64,000 bases of DNA from NCBI GenBank assembly GCA_963824985.1, contig CAWGRQ010000015.1, positions 1 through 64,000 of the forward strand, written 5' to 3'. The translations under genes were made by a program, and so were the position numbers. Source of the stretch: JAFNAG01 sp963824985. GTDB lineage: Bacteria > Acidobacteriota > UBA6911. The notes under the pieces were generated by a model. It was not told the DNA's origin and made no database searches. It saw nothing but the letters and a program-made list of their open reading frames with translations. Shown here piece after piece: positions 24,707-34,329 of this stretch; the first letter of the stretch is position 1; every line of letters starts with the position of its first letter.

Positions 24707-26095
24707 TCATCTCCGATCCAGCGCGCGGACGGCTTCCTTGAAGACGCGGCCGCGGTGTTCATAATTCTGAAACATATCAAAACTGGCGCAGGCCGGCGCC
24801 AGCAATACGACGTCCCCCGGCGATGCCCGCCGGCTGGCGAGTATCACCGCTTCCTGGAGGCTGGGGGCGCTCACCGTCGGCACCACGTCGGCAAGCGCGT
24901 CGTGGATCTTCCCGGCCGCCTCACCGATCACGATCAGCTGTTTGACGCGCTGTGCGGCCGGCAAGCGCAGGGGCATGAAGTCTCCGCCCTTATCCCGGCC
25001 GCCGGCGATCATCAGGATATTGCCGGGGAAGGCCTCCAGGGACTTGATTGCCGCATCGACATTGGTGGCCTTGGAGTCGTTGAAGTACACCACACCTCCC
25101 ACTTCGGCGACCCATTCCAGTCGGTGTTCCACCCCGGAAAACGTTCGAATCACCGCGGGCAGACTCTCGGGTTGAGCCCCGGCCAGCAAGGCGGCTTCGG
25201 AGGCGGCTAAAACGTTCTCCAGGTTATGACTCCCCTTGAGCCGGATATCCTCGACGGCAAACAGCTCCGTGTCCCCATGTTCGTCCCGATGAACCAAACG
25301 GCCCGACCTGACAAAGGCCCCCCGGCTTACATCCTGCCGGCGGCTGAACCACACGGGTATGGAGGCGACCCCTCCCACCAGCGCGGCCGTAGGTGGATCA
25401 TCCCGATTGAGCAATGCGAAATCAGAGCCGGTCTGATTCATGAAAATACGACGTTTGGCCTCGACATAGCCGGCCAGATCGGCGTAGCGATCCATGTGGT
25501 CAGGGGTCAGATTCAGGACTGCCCCCACATGGGGTCGAAGGCTGTGGATGGCCTCGAGCTGAAAGCTGGAGAGCTCCACGGCGTACCAGTCGGCCGGAGT
25601 CGATCCCGCAACCAGGCTGATGAGAGGCAGGCCAATGTTACCGGCGGCAAAGGCCCGGAATCCGGCGCCGCGCAGCAACTCGGCAACCAGGGTCGTGGTC
25701 GTGGTCTTGCCGTTAGAGCCCGTGATTCCCAGGATGGATCCCTTCAGGTGGCGAAAGGCCAGCTCCACCTCGGCCAGGATCGGGATACCGGCGCGGCGGC
25801 TGACCGCGAACAATGGAAGCGCCAGCGGCACTCCCGGACTGACCACCACCAGGTTGCAGTCCCGGAAGCTCTCTTCGCGGTGCCCGCCAAGCTCAAGGAT
25901 CAGATCTCCGGAGCGCTTGGCAACGCGGCGCAGGGGCTCGATCGAGACCGGCAGCCCGGCTTCGCTCTGGATGTCGGTGAGTACCACTCGAGCGCCGCGT
26001 TCGAGCAGGAATGCAGCCGCGGCGATGCCGCTGCGCGCGGCGCCGACAACCAGCGCGGTCTGCCCCCTGTAGGTGGTCTCGATCCCCCCGCACAT
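24707..26095 (-). CDS. murD: UDP-N-acetylmuramoyl-L-alanine--D-glutamate ligase
   Basis: The 462-residue Mur ligase has VVGAARSGIAAAAFLL (N-terminal UDP site), GITGSNGKTTTT (about residue 128), NLTPDHMDRY, HRLEWV and NDSKATNVDAA. The last motif is diagnostic of MurD. GAGGAGG lies eight bases before ATG 26095. It sits between mraY (12 bp) and ftsW (11 bp). Confidence 0.96.
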   Translation of the reverse strand: MCGGIETTYRGQTALVVGAARSGIAAAAFLLERGARVVLTDIQSEAGLPVSIEPLRRVAKRSGDLILELGGHREESFRDCNLVVVSPGVPLALPLFAVSRRAGIPILAEVELAFRHLKGSILGITGSNGKTTTTTLVAELLRGAGFRAFAAGNIGLPLISLVAGSTPADWYAVELSSFQLEAIHSLRPHVGAVLNLTPDHMDRYADLAGYVEAKRRIFMNQTGSDFALLNRDDPPTAALVGGVASIPVWFSRRQDVSRGAFVRSGRLVHRDEHGDTELFAVEDIRLKGSHNLENVLAASEAALLAGAQPESLPAVIRTFSGVEHRLEWVAEVGGVVYFNDSKATNVDAAIKSLEAFPGNILMIAGGRDKGGDFMPLRLPAAQRVKQLIVIGEAAGKIHDALADVVPTVSAPSLQEAVILASRRASPGDVVLLAPACASFDMFQNYEHRGRVFKEAVRALDRR

Positions 26096-26107
26096 GCCGG
26101 GGCCTCC

Positions 26108-27223
26108 TCAGCGCAATTTCAGCGTCGAAAGGCTGAACAGCGCAAAAACAATGGCGACGATCCAGAACCGGATCACAACCTGGGTTTCATTCCAGCCAGT
26201 CAGCTCAAAATGATGGTGAATCGGCGCCATGCGGAAGATGCGCTTTCCGGTCATTTTGAACGAAGCCACCTGCAAAATCACCGACAGGGCCTCGAATACG
26301 AAGACCCCGCCGATCAGGGGGAGCAGAAGTTCCTGTTTGATGAGCACGGCCACCGTGCCGATCGCTCCGCCCAAAGATAAGGATCCGACGTCTCCCATGA
26401 AGATCTGGGCAGGGTGGGCGTTGTACCAGAGGAAGCCCAGGGTAGCGCCGACCATGGCCCCGCAAAAAATCGTAAGCTCGGCCGCGTAAGGATTCTTGAT
26501 CAGATCAAGATATTCGGAAAAGCGCGCATGCCCGCTGACGTAGCACAGCACGGTCAGCGCCGTGGCAGCGACGATCACGCAGCCAGCGGCCAGCCCGTCG
26601 AGACCGTCGGTCAGGTTTACGGCATTCGAAGATCCGACGATGATCAGGATCACGAAGATGGCCAGCGGGAAGGTGATGGGAAGCCAGGGCACCTGCCACA
26701 GGCTCATTTCCGGGGTGAAATTCTTCAAGAAGGGGACGCTCAGTTTTGAGGAGTACAAACCCCATCCGGCCAGGTAGTGCAGCGCAATACAGACACCGAG
26801 TCCGATCAACGATTGATACATGATCTTCTTGCGGCCGGTAAGTCCGAGGGACCGCCTGCGTGCGATTTTGCTGTAGTCGTCGGCAAATCCGACCAGCCCG
26901 AACAGCAGTGTGGCGACAGTGGCGATCCAGATGTACAGGTTGGTCAGGTTCGCCCACAGGAGAGTCGGCAGCAGGGTCCCGACCAGAATCAGGATTCCTC
27001 CCATGGTCGGGGTGCCCGCCTTGGCCTGGTGCGAGGATGGGCCATCGGCGCGGATCTGCTGGCCGACCTGGAATTTCGTCAGGCGCCGGATCAGCCACGG
27101 TCCGAGCAGCAGGCAGATCAGCAGCGCTGTCAGGCTGGCGGCGGCCGTCCGGAACGTGACGTACTGAAACACGCGGAAGGGGGGAATATATTGATGGATG
27201 GAGTAGAGAAGATGAAAGAGCAT
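26108..27223 (-). CDS. mraY: phospho-MurNAc-pentapeptide transferase
   Basis: The 371-residue polytopic protein has GTPTMGGILIL, GFADDYSK (Mg-binding aspartates, about residue 114), NAVNLTDGLDGLA (about residue 200), NAHPAQIFMGDVGSL and MAPIHHHFE (about residue 332). It transfers phospho-MurNAc-pentapeptide to undecaprenyl phosphate, forming lipid I. ATG 27223 overlaps the murF stop by one base. Confidence 0.97.
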   Translation of the reverse strand: MLFHLLYSIHQYIPPFRVFQYVTFRTAAASLTALLICLLLGPWLIRRLTKFQVGQQIRADGPSSHQAKAGTPTMGGILILVGTLLPTLLWANLTNLYIWIATVATLLFGLVGFADDYSKIARRRSLGLTGRKKIMYQSLIGLGVCIALHYLAGWGLYSSKLSVPFLKNFTPEMSLWQVPWLPITFPLAIFVILIIVGSSNAVNLTDGLDGLAAGCVIVAATALTVLCYVSGHARFSEYLDLIKNPYAAELTIFCGAMVGATLGFLWYNAHPAQIFMGDVGSLSLGGAIGTVAVLIKQELLLPLIGGVFVFEALSVILQVASFKMTGKRIFRMAPIHHHFELTGWNETQVVIRFWIVAIVFALFSLSTLKLR

Positions 27224-28719
27224 TATCCCGCCATTTCCGAATATCCGGAGCGCAAAGCCTGGACCATTTTTTCCAGATGGACGCCCCGCGAACCCTTGAT
27301 GAGCACGAGGTCTCCCGGCTGCACCTTTCGGTACAGGTAGTCGATGGCCGGGTCGATTTCGGTGAAAAAGAGCACCTGGTTGTTGGACATCCCGGCCGCC
27401 ACGGCGCCGCGGGAGATGTCGCTGGCCGCTCCCTGCACACCCACGACGATATCGATGCCGCTCGCGGCGGCTCGCATGCCGCACTCATGGTGCAGCGCCG
27501 CCGCATCTTTGCCCAGTTCCAGCATTTCTCCCGCCACCAGGATGCGCCGGGAATAGCGGGGGATGGCGGCCAGGGTATCGATCATCTGCATCAGAGCTCG
27601 CGGATTCGAGTTGTACGAATCGTCGATGACGCTGAATCCCTCGCGGAAGTGCAGAACCTGACCCCGCATGTGGGCCTGACGCAGATGGCGGAGGCTTTCG
27701 ACGATCTGTTCTATCTCGATGGTGAAACGGCAGGCGAGCGCGACCGCCGGGAGGGCATTCATGACGTAATGGGCGCCGCAGAGCGGGAGCAGGGCACGTC
27801 GGGATACTCCTTCGCAGACCAGGCGGAAGCGGGTTTCCATCAACCCGGTGATCTCAATCTCCTCGGCTCGGATGTCCGCCGGCGCATTGATGCCGAACGA
27901 GAGTTTGTCCCCGGAGAAGCGGTCGGCAATGCCGCACACGAGCGGATCGCTGGCGTTGTAAATCAGCGTGCCGCCTGCAGCCAGCCCTTCGGCCAGCTCC
28001 CCCTTGGCGCGGGCGATGGCCTGCATGGAATCGAAAAAGGCGAGGTGGACCGGGGCCACATTCGTGATCACGCCGACATCGGGCGCAGCGATCCGGCACA
28101 TCTCGGCGATCTCGCCGGCGGCGCTCATTCCCATTTCGAAAATCCCGATGTGGTCCTCGGGGCTGAGGCCGAAGATCGCGAGCGGCAGTCCAAATAGATT
28201 GTTGTAGTTTCCGGGCGAGCGGTACACGCTGAATTCGGTCTGCAGCACCTGGGCCATGAACTCCCTGGTGGTGGTCTTTCCCATGCTGCCGGTGATTCCG
28301 ACCAGGCTGCCGCGCCACTGGCGGCGCACCTCGGCGGCCAGGTCCTTCAGCGCTTCATGGGTATTATCCACCTGCACCAGGATCTTGCCTGGGGGAAAGT
28401 CGGCGGGGAGCGGGAAGTGCCGGTCGACGACGGCGCCGGCAGCTCCTTTTCGGATGGCCGCGTCGATGTGATCGTGACCGTCATGGTGCGGGCCGCGAAT
28501 GGCAAAGAAGAGGTCGGAAGGGCGCAGGCTGCGGGTGTCGATGGAAACACCCCCCAACGGAGTATGTCGCGCTCCCGACACCAGGACCCCCCCGGTGGCG
28601 GATTCCACTTGAGCCGCAGTCATGTGAGCCATGATCACATCCATAAGCATGGAAGTTGAAGGTCGGATGCCGCCGTATTTCAAATCATACATGGTCGGGT
28701 TATTGATGTAGCTCGCCAC
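27223..28719 (-). CDS. murF: UDP-MurNAc-tripeptide--D-alanyl-D-alanine ligase
   Basis: The Mur ligase has SIDTRSLRPSDLFFAI, GITGSMGKTTTREF (about residue 144), NAPADIRAEEI, DDSYNSNPRAL and VAGEMLELG. GTG 28719 is chosen because AAGGAG lies nine bases upstream inside murE. That gives 498 residues and an unusual 30-residue N-terminal lead. Start codons at 28692, 28650 or 28632 would match the usual family length but have no ribosome-binding site. The gene overlaps murE by 20 bp. Confidence 0.93.
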   Translation of the reverse strand: MASYINNPTMYDLKYGGIRPSTSMLMDVIMAHMTAAQVESATGGVLVSGARHTPLGGVSIDTRSLRPSDLFFAIRGPHHDGHDHIDAAIRKGAAGAVVDRHFPLPADFPPGKILVQVDNTHEALKDLAAEVRRQWRGSLVGITGSMGKTTTREFMAQVLQTEFSVYRSPGNYNNLFGLPLAIFGLSPEDHIGIFEMGMSAAGEIAEMCRIAAPDVGVITNVAPVHLAFFDSMQAIARAKGELAEGLAAGGTLIYNASDPLVCGIADRFSGDKLSFGINAPADIRAEEIEITGLMETRFRLVCEGVSRRALLPLCGAHYVMNALPAVALACRFTIEIEQIVESLRHLRQAHMRGQVLHFREGFSVIDDSYNSNPRALMQMIDTLAAIPRYSRRILVAGEMLELGKDAAALHHECGMRAAASGIDIVVGVQGAASDISRGAVAAGMSNNQVLFFTEIDPAIDYLYRKVQPGDLVLIKGSRGVHLEKMVQALRSGYSEMAG

Positions 28720-30214
28720 GGGTTCTGTCTCCTTGACCCTGCCTCAGTTGGTGGATGAGCTCTTGAACAACCGCACGATCTTCAAATGGGAGTACCTGGG
28801 TGCCGATGATCTGATAGTTCTCGTGCCCCTTCCCGGCCACCAGGACCACGTCGCCCGGGCGCGCCATCTCCAGCGCGCAGTGGAGCGCTGCGCGGCGGTC
28901 CGGCTGAAGCCGGTAGGAGGCGGAGCCCCGCTTCAGGCCGGGCTCGATCTCGCGCAGGATGGCCCCAGGGTCTTCGGTGCGCGGATTGTCCGAGGTGGCG
29001 ATGACGAAATCGCTCAATCGGGCCGCGATCTCCCCCATTGCGGGTCTCTTGGTCCGGTCCCGGTCGCCGCCACACCCGAAAACGGTAATCCTGCGGCCCG
29101 GGCTAAGGGCTCTGACCGTTTCCAGGAGTTTTTCCAATGCGTCCGGCGTGTGGGCGAAGTCGACGATGACGGTGAAGTCCTGACCCGCGTCAACGAATTC
29201 CAGGCGGCCGGGCACTCCCGTCAGCGATTCGATCCCGGAGCGGATGTGTTCGGGATCGATGCCGAGTTCGAGGGCGGCGCCGGCGGCGGCCATGATGTTG
29301 TAAATGTTCGGTTGCCCGGCGAGTCGCGTCCGGATGGACAGCTCTCCGGCCGGGGTTGCCAGGCCGAGGTCTGTCCCGGTAATCCGCGTGCTGCTGCGCA
29401 GGACACGGATTTCGGCAGCCGTATCCCACCCATAGCGCCAGACTTGGCCGCCGGTCTCGGCCGCCAGCCGGCGCCCGCTGGCATCATCGATATTGATCAC
29501 GGAAGCCCGGATCCCATTGCCGCCGGCGGGGGAGAACAGGAGGCGCTTGGCCTGGTAGTACGATTCCATGTCGGCATGAAAGTCGAGATGTTCCGGCGTC
29601 AGGTTCGTGAAGACGCCGATCGCGAAACGCATGCCGTAAACACGCTTGAGAGCCAATGCATGGGAGGAGACCTCCAGAATCCCGTGGGTACATCGGGCCC
29701 GGAGGGCCTGCCGCAGAAACGAGGCCAGTTCGACCGCCTCCGGTGTCGTATACGCGCTGGGGAATGGCTGGTCGCCGATCCGCATCCCCAGGGTCCCGAC
29801 CAGGCATGCGCGCAATCCCGCCTGGCGGAAGATGGCATCCATGAGGAATGCGGTCGTCGTCTTGCCGTTGGTCCCGGTCACCGCCACCAGCTGCAGGTGC
29901 GCGGCCGGGTCGTCGAACAACAGCCGGGCTGCCTCGGAAAGGAACTGTCGGGCATCGGCGACCTGCAGGGTCGGGATTCCGGTTCCGGCCGCACCCTCCC
30001 GTTCGCCGGCAATCGCGACGGCGCCACGATCGATGGCCTCCCGGATGAACCTGGCGCCATCTGTGTGCTGGCCCCGGAGCGCGACAAACAGATCTCCCGC
30101 CTGCACGCTGCGCGAGTCACAGGACAGGCCCGAAATCCGGACCTTCGGATTGCCGGAAATGTGGATGCCGCCATGGGCATCGAGCAATTCCTGGAGCAGC
30201 ATGGTTTCCGGCAC
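28700..30214 (-). CDS. murE: UDP-MurNAc-L-Ala-D-Glu:meso-diaminopimelate ligase
   Basis: The 504-residue Mur ligase has GLSCDSRSVQAGDLFVAL, VTGTNGKTTTAF (about residue 116), TTPEAVEL, EVSSHALAL, DFAHTPDALEKLL and SDNPRTEDP (about residue 408). The DNPR motif is the known determinant for meso-diaminopimelate. GTG 30214 is taken as the start because GGAGG (in the end of ftsI) lies seven bases upstream; ATG 30202 has no site. The ftsI stop is one base before this GTG. Confidence 0.95.
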   Translation of the reverse strand: MPETMLLQELLDAHGGIHISGNPKVRISGLSCDSRSVQAGDLFVALRGQHTDGARFIREAIDRGAVAIAGEREGAAGTGIPTLQVADARQFLSEAARLLFDDPAAHLQLVAVTGTNGKTTTAFLMDAIFRQAGLRACLVGTLGMRIGDQPFPSAYTTPEAVELASFLRQALRARCTHGILEVSSHALALKRVYGMRFAIGVFTNLTPEHLDFHADMESYYQAKRLLFSPAGGNGIRASVINIDDASGRRLAAETGGQVWRYGWDTAAEIRVLRSSTRITGTDLGLATPAGELSIRTRLAGQPNIYNIMAAAGAALELGIDPEHIRSGIESLTGVPGRLEFVDAGQDFTVIVDFAHTPDALEKLLETVRALSPGRRITVFGCGGDRDRTKRPAMGEIAARLSDFVIATSDNPRTEDPGAILREIEPGLKRGSASYRLQPDRRAALHCALEMARPGDVVLVAGKGHENYQIIGTQVLPFEDRAVVQELIHQLRQGQGDRTRGELHQ

Positions 30215-30215
30215 C

Positions 30216-32303
30216 TTATCGCCTCCGGACTGCGGCCTGTTGATTCGCCCGGGCCGCGGGGACCTTGGCCACAGCCTGCGGCCTGCCGACATCGAATGTA
30301 ATAGCGCAGGATTCGCCGATTGAAATCGGTGTGCCGGCGGGAGGCAGCTGAGACACCGCGGCTCCTGTGCCGAAAGCCTGAATCCTGATTCCCAGTTCCT
30401 GGGCCCGCTCGATCACCCTGCGTTTCGACATGCCGGCAAAGTCCGGCACGATCACGGTCTCCGCGGCGGCCCGCATGATGATCACGCCATCCTCGCCCGC
30501 CCCCGCGTTCGCTTCGTCGGGAATGGCCGCCGGAATCACGGGGGTCGCATTGGGAAGGAAGTCGACCGCATCGGCGACGATGGTTGGATCGACCTTCCGC
30601 AACTGCATCGGCAGGGTCTGGTCCGGGGGGACATGAAGCAGCTGCAGCGTCTGTTGGGCGATTCTGCGGAAGACCGGCGCCGACACTTCGCCGCCATAAA
30701 TGGATGATTTCGGCTCGTCGATCTGGACCAGCACGGTGATGCGGGGCTGGGGCAGTGGCGCGAAGCCGATAAAGGAAGCAAGATACTTGCTGTCCGAATA
30801 CCTTCCGGCGACGATTTTCTGGGCGGTGCCGGTCTTGCCTGCCGCCCGATACCCCTCGAGCGCCGCTTTCTTGCCGGTGCCGCGGAGCACGACTCCTTCG
30901 AAGGCTTCGCGGACGACTGCCGCAGTCTCCGGGCGCATGATTCTCGTGTTGGCAGGTGTGGTGAGCCTGACCAGTTCACCGTTCTCATCGATGACGCAGT
31001 CGACCACGGAGGGGCGTACGCGATATCCTCCATTGGCGATGGCGTTGATGGCATTCAGAATCTGCATGGAGGTGACCCCAATCTCCTGACCAAAGGAAAT
31101 AGCCGGAACCGAAAGGCCAGACCACTTCGACAAGTCACTGATGAGGCCCACGGCCTCACCCGGCAGGTCCAGCCCGGTCTTGGAGCCGAAGCCGAAGGTG
31201 TGCAGGGCGTCGTAAAGCCGCCGCTCGCCCAGGCGCATCCCAAGCTTCGCCGCACCGATGTTGGACGACTGTTCGAGAATTTCGCGAAAGGTCAACAGGC
31301 CGTAGGGCTTGTGATCATGAAAGGTATGGCCGGCGATGGTCATGGTTCCCATCTGGCAGTCGATGGCTTCCTCGGGCCTGGTCAGCCCGGACTCCAGCGC
31401 GGCCGCGGCCACCACTACCTTGAAGGTGGATCCGGGCTCGAAGGCACTCGAAACCGCGCGGTTGCGGTAGAACTCGGGCACATATTGGTTGAAGAGATTG
31501 CAATTGAAGCCCGGGTAGTTTGCCAATGCGAGAATGCGGCCGGTTTCAGATTCCATCACGATGGCGATCCCGGAGGTGGCGCGGGCGCTTTCAACACCGG
31601 CCGCGAGTTCGCGCTCGGCGATGTTTTGAATCCACCGGTTGATGCTGAGAACCAGGGAGTGCCCCTGGACGGGCGGTTTTTCCACACGGCCGCGGAACGG
31701 TCGCCGGTGCGCGTCGACCTCGAAGGAAATCAGCCCCTCGGTCCCTTTGAGCTCCCGATCGTACTGCAGCTCGATTCCGGCGCCGCCGTTCCCTTCATTA
31801 TTCACGAAGCCGAGCGTCTGGCACGCGAGGTCCCGGTTGGGATAGACCCGCATGCTCTCTTCCTCCAGCGAGATGCCGTCGATGTCCAGTTCCTCGATCC
31901 GCGCCTCGTCGTCCGGATTGATCCGATGCTTCACCACCATCCAGGTCCTGCGAGCCGGATCATTCATTCTGGCCAGCAGCTGGTCGCTGTCCAGATTCAG
32001 GATTTCGGCCAGGCTCCGCGCGGCGGCGGCCCGATTCACGATCCGGCGCGGCTCGGCGATTACCATGTTCACGGTGACGCTGGTGGCCAGCTCGTCCATA
32101 CTGGAGTCGTAAATCATGCCGCGGGGGGCGCCGATGGAACTGTGCATCAGCTGTCGATCCAGCGCCTGTTGAAGGTAATAGTCGTGGTGAAAAATCTGGA
32201 TCTGAGCCAGGCGGGTCAGAAGCAGCCCGCCCCAAAGGAAGAATCCGGCGATGAGCAGGGCTACCCGAACTGAATTCGAATTCTTCCCACGGTCAGTCAT
32301 CAT
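30216..32303 (-). CDS. ftsI: class B penicillin-binding protein FtsI with PASTA domain
   Basis: The 695-residue division transpeptidase has an N-terminal membrane anchor (VALLIAGFFLWGGLLLTRLA), a pedestal domain and the penicillin-binding domain: active-site serine EPGSTFKVV (about residue 290), SSN in EQSSNIG (about 343) and AAGKTGTAQ (about 488). A C-terminal PASTA domain follows (VPDFAGMSKRRVIERA, about 615-675). PASTA is usual in Spo/Gram-positive PBPs and also occurs in this kind of dcw cluster. ATG 32303 overlaps the ftsL stop (TGATG). Confidence 0.95.
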   Translation of the reverse strand: MMTDRGKNSNSVRVALLIAGFFLWGGLLLTRLAQIQIFHHDYYLQQALDRQLMHSSIGAPRGMIYDSSMDELATSVTVNMVIAEPRRIVNRAAAARSLAEILNLDSDQLLARMNDPARRTWMVVKHRINPDDEARIEELDIDGISLEEESMRVYPNRDLACQTLGFVNNEGNGGAGIELQYDRELKGTEGLISFEVDAHRRPFRGRVEKPPVQGHSLVLSINRWIQNIAERELAAGVESARATSGIAIVMESETGRILALANYPGFNCNLFNQYVPEFYRNRAVSSAFEPGSTFKVVVAAAALESGLTRPEEAIDCQMGTMTIAGHTFHDHKPYGLLTFREILEQSSNIGAAKLGMRLGERRLYDALHTFGFGSKTGLDLPGEAVGLISDLSKWSGLSVPAISFGQEIGVTSMQILNAINAIANGGYRVRPSVVDCVIDENGELVRLTTPANTRIMRPETAAVVREAFEGVVLRGTGKKAALEGYRAAGKTGTAQKIVAGRYSDSKYLASFIGFAPLPQPRITVLVQIDEPKSSIYGGEVSAPVFRRIAQQTLQLLHVPPDQTLPMQLRKVDPTIVADAVDFLPNATPVIPAAIPDEANAGAGEDGVIIMRAAAETVIVPDFAGMSKRRVIERAQELGIRIQAFGTGAAVSQLPPAGTPISIGESCAITFDVGRPQAVAKVPAARANQQAAVRRR

Positions 32304-32728
32304 CAGTCGTATGCTGAGGATCTCCTCAGCGGAGCGCTTGCCTTCCCATCATTCGCCATGGCCAGGATGTCACGATAATCCGGATTGATGCTCCGGAATC
32401 CCGAGACCCGCTGGTTCGGCTGCAGCAATTCCATCGCCAGGCTGGTGCGGGCAATCAGGTCGATCCACTGAGGCTGCTTAAGCGTTTCTTCATCTAGAAT
32501 CAGGCTGTTGCGGGTCCGCAACAGCGATTTTTCGGTTTCCTTGAGTCTTTCCACTTCATAGCCCATGCGATCAATCCTGCTGTTGATCCAGAGATAGCCG
32601 ACCAAAGCTCCGGCAATCATCAGGATGCACATGATGTTCGCCAGCAGGTCCATCAGGCTGTGCCGGTCGGATCTGCGGAGAATCCGGTAATTCCGTGTTT
32701 CAACTCCAGTGGCCCAATCGTTCATCAT
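32303..32728 (-). CDS. ftsL: FtsL-like cell division protein
   Basis: The 141-residue bitopic protein sits between rsmH and ftsI, the standard ftsL position. It has a cytoplasmic N-terminus, a hydrophobic helix (LLANIMCILMIAGALVGYLW) and a coiled-coil-like segment (EVERLKETEKSLLRTRNSL). Sequence identity in this family is low, so the call rests on topology, size and position. GGAGAAGG precedes ATG 32728. Confidence 0.8.
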   Translation of the reverse strand: MMNDWATGVETRNYRILRRSDRHSLMDLLANIMCILMIAGALVGYLWINSRIDRMGYEVERLKETEKSLLRTRNSLILDEETLKQPQWIDLIARTSLAMELLQPNQRVSGFRSINPDYRDILAMANDGKASAPLRRSSAYD

Positions 32729-32776
32729 GATTTCTGCCTTCTCCGGATGTGAGGCGTAGCGGCACAACCGTCAAAT

Positions 32777-33733
32777 TCAAATGCGTTCCAGCACCCGCAG
32801 CTTGGCGCTCCGCGCCCTCGGGTTGGTTGCCAGTTCCGCGTCGCCCGGGGTCAGAGGCCGTGCCGTAATGACGCGAACCAGCGCCTGTCGCGGGCAGAGG
32901 CACAGTTCGGGAGGCCGTTCGCAGACGCACAGGCCCGACAGCAGGCGGAAAGCCCTCTTGACGATGCGGTCTTCCAGCGAGTGGAAGGACAGCACTACCA
33001 GCCGGCCTCCGGGACGCAGAAAGGAAACGGCATTATTAAAAAACTCTTCCAACCCCTCAAGCTCCTGATTGACGGCGATGCGCAGCGCTTGAAATGTGCG
33101 CGTTGCCGGATGGATCGAGCGCGCCGTCCGGCTTCCGGCGGCACGGCTTACGATGGCGGCCAACTGAGCGCAGCGCGTGATCCGTGCTTCCTGGCGCGCT
33201 GCCACGATCGCAGCGGCGATCCGGCGCGATGTGCGCTCTTCCCCGAAGCGATAAATCAGATCCGCCAGCTGCTCTTCAGGAAGCTCATTGACCAGACTGG
33301 CGGCGGTCAGCGTCTGGGTGCGGTCCATGCGCATGTCCAGCATGGCATCGCTCTGAAAGCTGAATCCGCGCTCCGCCTGCAAGAGTTGGTACGAAGAAAC
33401 CCCCAGATCGACCAGGATGCCGTCGATCGGCTTGATGCCCAGATGATTGAGAACCAGGGGGAGGTTCTTGAAATTCTCGTGCAACAGGCGTGTCGAGTCC
33501 GCAAACGGTTGCAGGTGGAGTCTGGCCGTTTCCAACGATTCCCGGTCACGGTCCAGGCCGATCAACAGTCCACCGGGCACGATCCGCTCCAGAATTCCCC
33601 AGGCATGACCTCCCAGCCCCAGAGTGGCATCGACAAAAACGCCTCCGGTGTGGCATTGGAGGTGGTCGAGAACCTCCTCCTGCATTACCGGCACATGTTG
33701 GGGAGTGACGCCTTCAAAAGAATTGTGGGTCAT
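32777..33733 (-). CDS. rsmH: 16S rRNA (cytosine1402-N4)-methyltransferase
   Basis: The 318-residue protein has HVPVMQEEVLDHL, DATLGLGGHAWGIL, GLDRDRESL, DGILVDLGVSSYQL, RTFQALRIAVNQEL, FHSLEDRIVK and a C-terminal RARSAKLRVLERI, all RsmH hallmarks. ATG 33733 is chosen; TTG 33769 or ATG 33760 would add residues in a region with GGAGGGA. It sits between mraZ and ftsL, as usual. Confidence 0.95.
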   Translation of the reverse strand: MTHNSFEGVTPQHVPVMQEEVLDHLQCHTGGVFVDATLGLGGHAWGILERIVPGGLLIGLDRDRESLETARLHLQPFADSTRLLHENFKNLPLVLNHLGIKPIDGILVDLGVSSYQLLQAERGFSFQSDAMLDMRMDRTQTLTAASLVNELPEEQLADLIYRFGEERTSRRIAAAIVAARQEARITRCAQLAAIVSRAAGSRTARSIHPATRTFQALRIAVNQELEGLEEFFNNAVSFLRPGGRLVVLSFHSLEDRIVKRAFRLLSGLCVCERPPELCLCPRQALVRVITARPLTPGDAELATNPRARSAKLRVLERI

Positions 33734-33778
33734 AGCCGCCTGCCAGATCGCTCTCACCATTCCCTCCAACTGTCTGAA

Positions 33779-34219
33779 TCAAATCCCCTGTCCCGCCAGC
33801 CTCTCGCGGTCCAGATCGGTGAGAGGCTCGTCCTTCATGCTTTTCCGAATGATCTCGTTGTTCCAGACCTCCAGATGATCGTTCTTTGCCATCACGATGA
33901 CATCGCCGGAAATCTTGGCGTCCTCCCTCAGCGTTTGCGGAATCAGAATGCGCCCCTGAGGGTCCATCTGCGCAAGCATCCCGTAATAGCTCGTGAACTT
34001 CAGCAGTTTCTGTTTTGCCGGGTCCATGCGGGGCGGAGACTGCAGCTTCTGTGCCATCTGTTCCCAAACCGGGATCGGATAGATCTGGGCGCATTGCCCG
34101 TCCAGACTGGTCACGAAATAGGTGTTCTCTTCCGTCTCAGGCAGGTCGCGACGGAACTTGGCCGGGATCTTCAGGCGGAACTTCTCATCGATTTTTGCCG
34201 GACAGCTTCCCCAGAGCAT
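33779..34219 (-). CDS. mraZ: transcriptional regulator MraZ
   Basis: The 146-residue protein has two AbrB-like swapped-hairpin repeats: KIDEKFRLKIPAKFR, and AQMDPQGRILIPQTLRE with the DPQGRI variant of the D-x-x-GR motif. MraZ binds direct repeats in its own promoter and controls the dcw cluster. Three GTGG repeats spaced exactly 10 bp lie upstream (34300-34323). It is the first gene of the 14-gene operon. Confidence 0.95.
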   Translation of the reverse strand: MLWGSCPAKIDEKFRLKIPAKFRRDLPETEENTYFVTSLDGQCAQIYPIPVWEQMAQKLQSPPRMDPAKQKLLKFTSYYGMLAQMDPQGRILIPQTLREDAKISGDVIVMAKNDHLEVWNNEIIRKSMKDEPLTDLDRERLAGQGI

Positions 34220-34299
34220 GGGCCCTCAACCACTTCGATTCAGAACTTCGGGAAAGAACAATTTTTTCGGGGAAAACGGCCGCAAGTGACCTCTAAATA

Positions 34300-34323
34300 C
34301 CACTTTGGACCACTTTGGACCAC
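34300..34323 (-). promoter_or_regulatory. MraZ box array: three GTGG direct repeats, 10-bp period
   Basis: On the minus strand GTGGTCCAAA occurs twice in tandem followed by GTGGTATTTA, so GTGG recurs at 34320-34323, 34310-34313 and 34300-34303. Known MraZ operators are tandem TGGGN/GTGGG repeats with about one helical turn spacing. They begin 6 bp downstream of the -10, so bound MraZ would cover the transcription start. Confidence 0.8.
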
Positions 34324-34329
34324 GCGAAG

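Noticed and set aside
28733..30301. 522-codon open frame antisense to murE
   Set aside because: It is opposite an intact Mur ligase with all motifs; a GC-driven shadow frame.
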